A DNA stretch of 61,761 bases. Source: Thermoplasmata archaeon (GTDB lineage Archaea; Thermoplasmatota; Thermoplasmata; Thermoplasmatales; GCA-001856825). The stretch spans positions 1-61,761 of the forward strand of contig JAKAUZ010000001.1 of assembly GCA_021817415.1 (NCBI GenBank), given 5' to 3'. Shown one piece after another: positions 44,305 through 51,274 of this stretch; position 1 is the stretch's first letter, and each line of letters starts with the position of its first letter. Under the pieces are notes generated by a model. The model ran no database searches and was not told the DNA's origin. It saw only the letters and a program-made list of their open reading frames with translations. Made by a program: the position numbers and the translations under genes.

Positions 44305-44795
44305 CCGGGGGTGGAATCTATGAGAGAAGAACCCCGGTCTGCGTTTCAATGCCGGAATCCCTAAAAAGGAATATGGTGCAGGAATCGAATGATGCCGGAG
44401 TGTGGATAGAACGTACTGGATCCGTGGTTAATTTTATACCAATATTCAAATATTTTTATTCCCGAAAATCGTTTGTAGTCAGGTTTTGGGGTACATTTTT
44501 CAGGACGGCGAAGCGAGTGACTACAATGACTACAATGGCATGTAGTCACTTTTGTAGTCAACTTTTGGAGCCATTTTTCTCATTCACGAAGCAAAAAAAG
44601 GGGCTGACTACAAGAAATGTGGTATCAGCATTAACATGCGCGCATGTAAGAGATCATGAAAAGCTTGTAGTCAGGGGGTATGAAATGATTGGAGAATTAG
44701 AAAAATATACCCTAAAACCTGACTACAAGACTGACTACAAACTGACTACATTGACTACAACATCTCATGGATACTTGGGGAGGGAAAGCGCATGA
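44301..44795 (+). CDS. 164-codon ORF carrying the iteron array; N-terminus RHH-like
   Basis: Residues 10-36 (RRTPVCVSMPESLKRNMVQE and on) resemble a ribbon-helix-helix strand and helix. The second half is AT-rich, low in complexity and written largely by the octamer TGACTACA or its complement, giving TT, DY, VV and CS dipeptides. The ORF joins its neighbours by ATGA overlaps at both ends, and all 11 octamers avoid the reading frame that would create a stop. Both points suggest it is translated. If not, only the N-terminal third is a gene remnant. Confidence 0.5.
   Translation: MTGGGIYERRTPVCVSMPESLKRNMVQESNDAGVWIERTGSVVNFIPIFKYFYSRKSFVVRFWGTFFRTAKRVTTMTTMACSHFCSQLLEPFFSFTKQKKGLTTRNVVSALTCAHVRDHEKLVVRGYEMIGELEKYTLKPDYKTDYKLTTLTTTSHGYLGRESA
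44474..44759. repeat. Iteron array: 11 copies of TGACTACA in both orientations
   Basis: Exact TGACTACA occurs at 44518, 44527, 44605, 44720, 44732, 44743 and 44752; the complement TGTAGTCA occurs at 44474, 44541, 44553 and 44666. Spacing within clusters is 9-14 bp, near one helical turn. It lies directly upstream of the replication helicase gene in an AT-rich stretch of a G+C-rich element, as expected for a replication origin bound by an initiator. Confidence 0.85.
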
Positions 44796-46411
44796 CAGGG
44801 CATCTAGGCTTCCATTTCGAGGAGTATGACAGTGACAGCAGGATGAAAGAGAAGGGGATATACTACGGGAAATACAACAATGATGGGGAGATAGAATGCA
44901 CTGCCCTCGTCAAGGGCACGTCCCACTTCCCCTTCAAGCTCATCCCGTACTCCATGGTCAACCTTGACGGTTCCCATGCCCCCTACGTCTATTACAACAT
45001 TTTCGGGCAGGAGGGGAACTGTCCCATCGGCCAGTTCTACCTTAAGCTGAAATTCATGGGGGTACCGCTCTCGCAGAGGCAGACAGTGGAGATAACTCAG
45101 AAGGTACATGAGCTCGCGGGAGGGGAGACAGCATACAGGGAACCCGGATACGTCCTGACGGATGGAGGCAGGAAACTGAAGCTCATAGAGCTCGTGGACA
45201 CCTACAGGAAATTCACCGACCCGCCATCCGGTACCGCTGCTCCCGACGCGCAGGAGGTGGTCGAAACACTCAGGGAACTCTATGCCAGGACAACCGACAA
45301 GAATGCGTTCATGGTGATATTCTCCTATGCCCTCCTGGCCCCCCTTGCATCCACCGTCAAGTCCAGGAACCTCATGTTCCCGAACCTCATAGTCCTCGGC
45401 CCCCCGGAGGCGGGGAAGAACTCACTCCTGAATCTCCTCCTGGCGAAGGGATGGGGGACGAGGGACAACATCAGGGTGGTAGGAGATTTCAAGACCGACT
45501 TCGCCTCCATGAGCAACCTTGAGGGAATGGGGCTCCCGATGGTGATAAACGACCTGGACCAGAGGGGGTACGACAACCTCAGGGACTACCTCCTGGACGG
45601 GGCGATGAACAACAGGGCCGGATCGAGGGGGAAGGCGGACCTCTCAGTGCAGGACTTCCAGGTCAAGCGAGCTATTGCCATCTCATCCAATTTCCTCAAG
45701 ATAGGGGCACCGGAATTCCAGTCAAGGTTCATAGCGCTGATCATGCAGGAGAACGAGGGGAACAACGAGGAATGGAACAGGATCGCACTGCAGTTCGAGG
45801 GAATGATGCCCGTCATAGCCAGGATGTTCATAGAAAGGGTCGTCAACAGGGTTGGGGCTGATTCAATCATCGGCCTGTTCGAGGAGTCAAGGACGAAGGT
45901 CAAGGAATCCATAATGACCATAGGGAGAAAGTTCCTCGCCGAACTCTTCCCGATGGATGACGAGGGAATCACGTCCATGGAAATACTCCATTTCAACCCC
46001 GTCTACGACAGGGTGGAGGAGAATTACTTCGAGCTCCTCTATTCATGGGTCCAGATCCAGCTTGCCAAGATGCAGAAGGAGACAAGCTACGCCGTCCGTG
46101 ATTACAAGGAAACGGTGACGATCCATCTGGACGACTCCTTCTACCTGCGGGACGAGGGGGAGAAGTTTGTGGTATTCCAGGCAGGATACGAAAGGTTCCT
46201 CAAGGAGAACCCGTCCTTCCCCTTCAAGTCCATGAATCTCTTTGCGAAGAGGTACAGGGATTCGTGCAGGGACATACCGAGGAAGTTCAGGATGGGGGAG
46301 CAGCGCCTCAGCTTCAGGGTGCTCGAGATGACCAAGATCATGACGGACATTTCCGTCGGCGAACCGAAGGAAGAGTCTGCAGTCGGGACGAGGGGGGAAC
46401 TTCCAGTATGA
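44792..46411 (+). CDS. SF3/AAA+-like replication helicase (putative initiator)
   Basis: The 539-residue protein has an N-terminal domain of about 190 residues with no recognised motif and a central ATPase: Walker A GPPEAGKNS (203-211), Walker B VINDLDQ (251-257), sensor RAIAISSN (293-300), and an arginine-finger-like EFQSRF (308-313). This order fits DUF927/SF3-type or MCM-like helicases of viruses and plasmids. The C-terminal part may be a winged helix. The TGACTACA array lies immediately upstream and the gene is coupled by ATGA overlaps on both sides, so it is probably the Rep protein. Confidence 0.75.
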   Translation: MTGHLGFHFEEYDSDSRMKEKGIYYGKYNNDGEIECTALVKGTSHFPFKLIPYSMVNLDGSHAPYVYYNIFGQEGNCPIGQFYLKLKFMGVPLSQRQTVEITQKVHELAGGETAYREPGYVLTDGGRKLKLIELVDTYRKFTDPPSGTAAPDAQEVVETLRELYARTTDKNAFMVIFSYALLAPLASTVKSRNLMFPNLIVLGPPEAGKNSLLNLLLAKGWGTRDNIRVVGDFKTDFASMSNLEGMGLPMVINDLDQRGYDNLRDYLLDGAMNNRAGSRGKADLSVQDFQVKRAIAISSNFLKIGAPEFQSRFIALIMQENEGNNEEWNRIALQFEGMMPVIARMFIERVVNRVGADSIIGLFEESRTKVKESIMTIGRKFLAELFPMDDEGITSMEILHFNPVYDRVEENYFELLYSWVQIQLAKMQKETSYAVRDYKETVTIHLDDSFYLRDEGEKFVVFQAGYERFLKENPSFPFKSMNLFAKRYRDSCRDIPRKFRMGEQRLSFRVLEMTKIMTDISVGEPKEESAVGTRGELPV

Positions 46412-46962
46412 CTGCCCTCATGAAGACTCTTCTCGACTATCAGTCTGAAGCAGGGGAAAAATCTGGGAGGAGAGATGTTCCGGAGGGTCCTCAGGGTTTT
46501 GTCGGCCTAACCTCCACCTCCGGGACCCCCCAGGATACTTCCATATCTGGCCCTCCAGGCGGTGGGATGATGACCTCCAAGGAATCCGGGAGGTCAGGTG
46601 ATTGGAGTTCGAGTCTCCGAGGGCCGGACTCAGTCAAGAAAGGGAAGCTGCACAGGGATAAGAACTGGCTAAAAGAGCTCCCCCGCAAAATCAAAGAGAA
46701 CATGGACGGATTTGTCCAGTCCTGCGAAACGGAATTCCCAGATGACCCGGCGGTGAAGAGGTATGCCAGGATGTTCGAAGACGGGGTTGATGACAGGGTG
46801 GACGGAAGGAGAAAAATAGACAGGAAGAAACTGAAGCACCATGAGAAGCTCCTGGCACAGAGAGGGGAGGACTTCGAGAGACAATACAGGGCAAGAATAG
46901 CCTATGTCCTGATGAGATATGTGGAAACGAAGTATCCTGATTCAACGGAGGCCCTGAAATGA
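46408..46962 (+). CDS. 184-residue protein with disordered N-terminus
   Basis: The protein begins MTALMKTLLDYQSEAGEKSG; residues 15-80 are Gly/Ser/Pro-rich and probably disordered, then a charged helical domain (KNWLKELPRKIKENMDGFVQ) follows to the end. The ATG overlaps the helicase stop (ATGA). Its end, EALK, lies in the junction module shared with the next genes. Function unknown; a replication partner is possible from position. Confidence 0.65.
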   Translation: MTALMKTLLDYQSEAGEKSGRRDVPEGPQGFVGLTSTSGTPQDTSISGPPGGGMMTSKESGRSGDWSSSLRGPDSVKKGKLHRDKNWLKELPRKIKENMDGFVQSCETEFPDDPAVKRYARMFEDGVDDRVDGRRKIDRKKLKHHEKLLAQRGEDFERQYRARIAYVLMRYVETKYPDSTEALK

Positions 46963-47717
46963 ACAGGACGGGAATATCATGGACGGACTTCACATGGAAC
47001 CCCGTTTCAGGGTGCACGAAGGTGAGCGAAGGGTGCAAATTCTGCTATGCAGAGGCGTGGTCAAGGAGGTGGCACAGGCCATTTGAGGTAACACTCCACC
47101 CCGAGAAACTCGGCGAGGTGAGGAAGATCCCCCCTGGCTCAAAGGTATTCGTGAACTCAATGAGCGACCTGTTCCACCCCAAGGTCCCCCCGAACTTCAC
47201 AGTAAAGGTGTTCAGGGCAATTGAATCGAGACCTGATGTCACCTTCCAGATCCTGACCAAGAGGCCTGAACTCATCGGGGCATACACATCCTCCATAGAC
47301 AGCGGAGGGGATTTCGAGGAACTCCTCGCACCGGCGAACGCATGGTTCGGAGTGTCGGTGGAGAACATACACCATAAGGACAGGATAGCATGGCTCAGGC
47401 ACTTCAAATACGAATGGCCACTGCTCCAGCTCTCGAAGATCTTCGTATCATTCGAGCCCCTGCTGGGCGGGGTGGGTAAATTAAATCTGAAGGGAATAGA
47501 CTGGGTCGTTATCGGCGGTGAGAGCGGACCGCACCACAGGCCCATGAAGCTGGAATGGGCGAGAAATATCGTAAAGCAGGCAAAGGAACAGGGCGTGGCA
47601 GTATGGATGAAACAGTTGGGCGGAATGAGACCTGGCGGTAATCTCGAAGACTTCCCGGAAGACCTGAGGATAAGGGAATTTCCGCATGAAATGAAAGTCA
47701 TGGAGGCCCTGAAATGA
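46959..47717 (+). CDS. Phage Gp37/Gp68 (DUF5131) family protein
   Basis: The 252-residue protein matches the phage Gp37/Gp68 family: ISWTDFTWNPVSGCTKVSEG with C19, C26 and C29 in a C-x6-C-x2-C cluster, VFVNSMSDLFHPKVP, FQILTKRPE, WFGVSVEN, FVSFEPLLG and VVIGGESGPHHRPM. The family is widespread in phages and mobile elements and looks like a TIM barrel with a metal or Fe-S site; its reaction is unknown. It is coupled by ATGA overlaps to both neighbours. Confidence 0.88.
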   Translation: MNRTGISWTDFTWNPVSGCTKVSEGCKFCYAEAWSRRWHRPFEVTLHPEKLGEVRKIPPGSKVFVNSMSDLFHPKVPPNFTVKVFRAIESRPDVTFQILTKRPELIGAYTSSIDSGGDFEELLAPANAWFGVSVENIHHKDRIAWLRHFKYEWPLLQLSKIFVSFEPLLGGVGKLNLKGIDWVVIGGESGPHHRPMKLEWARNIVKQAKEQGVAVWMKQLGGMRPGGNLEDFPEDLRIREFPHEMKVMEALK

Positions 47718-47875
47718 TCAAGTCGCTTAGAATTGTAAAGAAAGGTGGAAGGGTCGTATGCGGCAACTGCGGCAGGAGGGTCCATCCAGGGACGGTATAC
47801 ATCAGGATTGGCAGAAAGAATTATTGTGTTGTGTGCGAAGGCCCGGGAAAAGAGACATGGGAGGCGCTGGGATGA
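47714..47875 (+). CDS. Small zinc-binding protein, 53 residues
   Basis: Two CxxC pairs, CGNC (residues 17-20) and CVVC near residue 43, flank a short beta hairpin, suggesting one zinc ribbon. The protein is basic. ATGA overlaps join it to the Gp37/Gp68 gene and to the next gene. It may bind nucleic acid; no family recognised. Confidence 0.65.
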   Translation: MIKSLRIVKKGGRVVCGNCGRRVHPGTVYIRIGRKNYCVVCEGPGKETWEALG

Positions 47876-48024
47876 CCTCAAACGCAAGGATAGTGCTGGT
47901 GAACGGCAGGTCGTTCAGGGCCAAATTCCTGGGGAAGAGGCTGTCATGGTTGATCCTGGGAAGAAAGAACAGGAAGTCCTACTATCCAGTTGAGCAGGTC
48001 AGGAGGGTGATAATCACAAAATGA
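47872..48024 (+). CDS. Small basic protein, 50 residues
   Basis: The protein starts MTSNARIVLVNGRSFRAKFL and is strongly basic with beta-strand character. The start region GGGATGACCTCAAACG recurs at 48415-48430 before the next operon. It overlaps both neighbours by 4 nt. Function unknown. Confidence 0.6.
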   Translation: MTSNARIVLVNGRSFRAKFLGKRLSWLILGRKNRKSYYPVEQVRRVIITK

Positions 48025-48305
48025 CGACACTGGCGCAGGATGGCCCCGACAGGGAGATCAGGGTTGAGGATCTCCTCAATGACCCCGTGCTGCTGGACAG
48101 GGTAATACGGGAAAGCCTCAGCTACAACTACGCAAAGAGGGTCCGCAGGATCGTGGGATACATCTCCAAGGTGAAGGGAGTCGAGATCTACGACAAGAGG
48201 AATAAGCTCTCGGGAACAATCACCAGGCACCTGGAAGTGATGATTTCAAACGGCTCGGTGGAAAAGACCCCAAACGGATACAAACTTCCCGGGTCTTATA
48301 TCTGA
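48021..48305 (+). CDS. Probable winged-helix DNA-binding protein, 94 residues
   Basis: The 94-residue protein has helices around residues 20-50 and a pattern like a winged helix at its end: SGTITRHLEVMISNGSVEKT followed by the short strand GYKLPG. It is the last gene of the early operon, directly before promoter P2, so it could be the switch for the membrane-protein operon. This role is inferred from position. Confidence 0.55.
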   Translation: MTTLAQDGPDREIRVEDLLNDPVLLDRVIRESLSYNYAKRVRRIVGYISKVKGVEIYDKRNKLSGTITRHLEVMISNGSVEKTPNGYKLPGSYI

Positions 48306-48342
48306 TGCCCCGGGCAGAATTAATCATGGATTTTTGTTAGAC

Positions 48343-48430
48343 TTATAAATAACCCTTCAGCAATATAGTTGTTGATAGTGCATCCCTCTCCTGCTTCTTG
48401 GGAGGGGCCGGAAAGGGATGACCTCAAACG
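48343..48430 (+). promoter_or_regulatory. Element promoter P2 and leader hairpin
   Basis: The TATA box TTATAAATA lies at 48343-48351. In the leader, CCCTCTCC (48384-48391) can pair with GGGAGGGG (48400-48407) around an 8-nt loop. The 3' arm is the likely ribosome site for the ATG at 48418, so the hairpin may restrain translation. The 16 nt at 48415-48430 duplicate 47869-47884. Confidence 0.55.
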
Positions 48431-48501
48431 AGGCGAAACAAAATGGATAGTGCGCACATAACCATTTCGGTAAGCCTTCCACTCCATCTGGGGGTGGGAG
48501 C

Positions 48502-49287
48502 ATAGAGACGGCGAAGAGCAAGGCCAAGAGGGCGGCAGTTTTCGGCTTTGCTGCGGTCATCCTCATCTTCATCCTTGTGCCAATAGTCGGCACAATAGGG
48601 CAGCAATTTGAGTCAGTGGGGACATCCGCCCTGGGCTCCCCCTATTCGCAGGAGCTGAACACCTGGAGCGTCTATACCCTGAACGGGACGGCCATACCGG
48701 CAACATCTACTGGCTCCTCAGCCCAGTTCTTCTTCCCTGCAAAGTCTGACGCCGCGATCATCGTTACAAATTTCACCGAGCAGGACGCCATAACATCTGT
48801 ACTCAGATCGATAAGCATCGCCCCCGGCATAAACACGAACGAGACGCTCAACGTCTCACTTGCGTTCGGGACGAACAGGTCCTACACAACTATATACGAG
48901 ATACTCAGCGATAAGATGTCGATGAAGAATGGCACGGTTGTGGAATCGTCCAGGCTCATCTTCAACTTCTCGTCATACTACTTCTCCTTCCCTTCAGGTG
49001 ACCACCTGATATTCATAATAACCGGGGCAGCGTACGGAAGCCTCTTCTCGGGCACAGTCACGTCAAGGGGGAACACGAACTCATTCATTTCCACTGTCTT
49101 CAACCCGCTCACATTCATGAACACTGGCCTCCTGTTCATCGGCATACTCGGTTTCGTGTTCACATACTTCTCCGCCCCCTGGGTGGAAGTCCATCCGGAG
49201 CAGATATACAGGAGGGGGAAGGCCACCGCCTCGAGGCTGAGACAGCAGAGGCTTAAGTCAAAAGGCAAGAAGGGAGGCAGGAAATAA
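48502..49287 (+). CDS. Membrane protein of the virion-like module; unusual start
   Basis: The frame encodes a 261-residue protein with an N-terminal basic stretch and membrane helix (AAVFGFAAVILIFILVPIVG), a sequon-rich outer domain, a second helix near residue 215 (TGLLFIGILGFVFTYF) and a basic tail. No ATG, GTG or TTG precedes the first helix. Options are ATA at 48502 after GGGGGTGGGAG, or the in-frame ATG at 48418 if the amber TAG at 48448 is read through. A GTG at 48577 would cut the helix. The stop overlaps the next ATG (TAATG). Confidence 0.65.
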   Translation: METAKSKAKRAAVFGFAAVILIFILVPIVGTIGQQFESVGTSALGSPYSQELNTWSVYTLNGTAIPATSTGSSAQFFFPAKSDAAIIVTNFTEQDAITSVLRSISIAPGINTNETLNVSLAFGTNRSYTTIYEILSDKMSMKNGTVVESSRLIFNFSSYYFSFPSGDHLIFIITGAAYGSLFSGTVTSRGNTNSFISTVFNPLTFMNTGLLFIGILGFVFTYFSAPWVEVHPEQIYRRGKATASRLRQQRLKSKGKKGGRK

Positions 49288-49697
49288 TGGCATTCAAAAG
49301 AAGATTCTGGACCCCCAGGATGATCGACTGGATCCTGGTTGTGATATTCGGCCTTTTCCTGACAGCAGCACTGGTAGCAAGCATTTTCACTAAATACGGC
49401 GAATACGCCTTCGGCGCGATACTCGTCGCGGCGCTCTTCTGGGCAGCGATAGAGATAGCCACCCCGGCATCGAAACACTGGGCGAATGCACTCCTCAGGT
49501 TCATTCCGGCGCTCATAGCGGGGATGGTTGTCGGGGGCGTGCTCACCTACTACACGCAGTTCGGCTTCTACATCGTGGAACCTGCGCTTTCAGGAGATTA
49601 CTTCGCTGTCTTTGCTCTGGCGGGCGTACTTGTGCTGACGCTCACCCTCATATGGGATGCAGTGTGGTCGCACCAGAAGCAGTACGTGAAGAGGTGA
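49287..49697 (+). CDS. Four-helix membrane protein, 136 residues
   Basis: The protein has four hydrophobic segments with basic termini (MAFKRRFWTPRM and HQKQYVKR). No family recognised. TAATG overlap with the preceding gene and a 4-nt gap to the next show it belongs to the membrane module. Confidence 0.7.
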   Translation: MAFKRRFWTPRMIDWILVVIFGLFLTAALVASIFTKYGEYAFGAILVAALFWAAIEIATPASKHWANALLRFIPALIAGMVVGGVLTYYTQFGFYIVEPALSGDYFAVFALAGVLVLTLTLIWDAVWSHQKQYVKR

Positions 49698-49701
49698 GGG
49701 T

Positions 49702-50100
49702 ATGGGGAAGACGCCTCTGTACATCTCATTCTTCTTCCCCCTGATGTATCCTGGGGGAGGGAGCTCCTTCGGGTCAGACATCCAGAACTGGCTCAACCAG
49801 CTCATCGGCGGACTGATACAGGTTATAAACATGTTCCTGTACGGCCTGTCGCAGCTCTTCCTGGGTGCCATAGGCTCCGTACTGGGAGGGTTCCTCAGCT
49901 TCTTCGGCATACCATTCCACCAGTGGGCGATCAACGTCTCGCAGCAGGGGCTGATGGTCCCCATCATATTCGTCGCCATACTGATGTTTGCCGGCCTCAT
50001 CTTCTTCTTTTTCTATGACGTCATAGGCATAGAGCAGGACGTCATGGGAGGGGAGAAGGACGTGGGCAGGCTCGAGGAGGGAGTGGAGGAGGAAGAGTAG
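49702..50100 (+). CDS. Membrane protein with one copy of the recurring module, 132 residues
   Basis: A long amphipathic or hydrophobic segment (GGLIQVINMFLYGLSQLF) is followed by FGIPFHQW, QQGLMVPIIFVAILMFAGL and an acidic end. The segment from about residue 70 recurs twice in the next protein and once, in looser form, in the one after. Function unknown; perhaps a structural membrane protein of the particle. Confidence 0.7.
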   Translation: MGKTPLYISFFFPLMYPGGGSSFGSDIQNWLNQLIGGLIQVINMFLYGLSQLFLGAIGSVLGGFLSFFGIPFHQWAINVSQQGLMVPIIFVAILMFAGLIFFFFYDVIGIEQDVMGGEKDVGRLEEGVEEEE

Positions 50101-50736
50101 GTGATTCAAGCTGCCCTCGGCCTGACAGGTATACTGACAAATTCCAATACCGGCCTCATACCGCAGCTGTTCTCGATGTTCGGCCAGCTCATAAACTACA
50201 TACTGGTCGCGCCTACGGCCGCGATCGGAAGCATCCTCAACACATGGGGGCAGTCCTTCTTCCACTACGGGCTGGTCATACCGATCATCTTCACGTTCGT
50301 CCTCATCATGACTGGTCTTGCGGTGACGTTCATCCTGCAGGTCTCCAGGACTGCAGAGAGTTTGGGCAATGTTGCCGGCGACATGGGTGCAGGGGAGGCA
50401 GCCCTCGCGATTCCTGTGGGATTCCTGCCTTTGTACGCTTTCCCGACCGTATTCACTTCAGTCATTTCTGCGTTCATCACAGGCATAGTCACTCTCTTCC
50501 AGGACATAACACAGGGGATCGACACAGGGATTTCAAACCTGGTCTACGGCATCATGGGCGCTTTCGGTTCGCCGTTCAGCTACTGGTCCCTGTCGGTATC
50601 AGGTGAGGGGCTGATCGTCCCTGTCGCATTCATCTCCATCCTCATGATTGCCGGAGTCATACTGTTCCTGTACATCGACGCCCAGGGATACGAGCAGGAT
50701 GTCTACAGTGCGGCGGAGGCGCTCACGAAAATATGA
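50101..50736 (+). CDS. Membrane protein with two copies of the recurring module, 211 residues
   Basis: The GTG start directly follows the previous stop. Copy 1 is around residues 55-85 (WGQSFFHYGLVIPIIFTFVL) and copy 2 around 160-200 (FGSPFSYWSLSV, GLIVPVAFISILMIAG), the latter ending in YEQDV like IEQDV of the preceding protein. This is an internal duplication of the 132-residue type. Confidence 0.7.
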   Translation: MIQAALGLTGILTNSNTGLIPQLFSMFGQLINYILVAPTAAIGSILNTWGQSFFHYGLVIPIIFTFVLIMTGLAVTFILQVSRTAESLGNVAGDMGAGEAALAIPVGFLPLYAFPTVFTSVISAFITGIVTLFQDITQGIDTGISNLVYGIMGAFGSPFSYWSLSVSGEGLIVPVAFISILMIAGVILFLYIDAQGYEQDVYSAAEALTKI

Positions 50737-51140
50737 ACCCGAAGGGCCTTCTACGGATTCTCCTCTCGGTGGTGCTCCTCCCTCCCTCGATCAATTTCAC
50801 ATCAATCCCCTACCCCAAATTCAGCCTGGACATACAGTGGTCTCTTGACATCATATGGGACTTCCAGCAGCTCATGACGGCGATACCGAAGGGCATACTG
50901 TCCTACATACTGGACTACATCGCTGTCCTTGTGGCTAACGGCATACTGACATTCTTCCAGGCGGTCTATTACTTCTTCGCCTACCTGGAGTACTACATCC
51001 TCTCAGGCATAACTGATGCATCTGGTTCCATGGGCATATTCGCCCTTCCTGTCTTCATCATAATACTGGCGCTCACCGGAGTGGCGATCACGATGGTCAT
51101 CGAAGGGGCGAAGGATATATCGGTAGTGGGGGCGGCATGA
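50733..51140 (+). CDS. Membrane protein with a divergent module copy, 135 residues
   Basis: The protein has an N-terminal helix (LLRILLSVVLLPPS), an amphipathic middle and a last hydrophobic segment, GIFALPVFIIILALTGVAI, aligning loosely with the module of the two preceding proteins. ATGA overlaps at both ends. Confidence 0.65.
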   Translation: MNPKGLLRILLSVVLLPPSINFTSIPYPKFSLDIQWSLDIIWDFQQLMTAIPKGILSYILDYIAVLVANGILTFFQAVYYFFAYLEYYILSGITDASGSMGIFALPVFIIILALTGVAITMVIEGAKDISVVGAA

Positions 51141-51274
51141 TGGAAGAAATTTCCGGGGTCAGGATAGACGGGAGGAAGATCGGGAAGTTCATGGAGGCCT
51201 GCAGGGAGGTATTCCCCGAGGGCATCCCAAAGGAATTTGGAAAGAGAAAAAAGGTGATCAAAAGTGAGGAATAA
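51137..51274 (+). CDS. Small soluble protein, 45 residues
   Basis: Starting at ATGATG (51137), the frame encodes a charged protein with VRIDGRKIGKFMEACREVF and a lysine-rich end. It overlaps the preceding stop by 4 nt and the next gene by 11 nt. Its coupling and ribosome-site spacing support translation. Function unknown. Confidence 0.55.
   Translation: MMEEISGVRIDGRKIGKFMEACREVFPEGIPKEFGKRKKVIKSEE

Noticed and set aside
44474-44759. Possible CRISPR array
   Set aside because: Repeats are only 8 bp, lie in both orientations and have spacers of 1-54 bp of unequal size; this is an iteron pattern, not CRISPR.
46264-46407. 48-codon upstream extension of the 184-residue element protein
   Set aside because: It overlaps the helicase gene; the ATGA overlap at 46408 is the habit of this element and gives a better start.
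47045-47887. 280-codon minus strand ORF opposite the Gp37/Gp68 gene
   Set aside because: The + strand frame matches a known family with all motifs; the minus frame is a shadow caused by high G+C.
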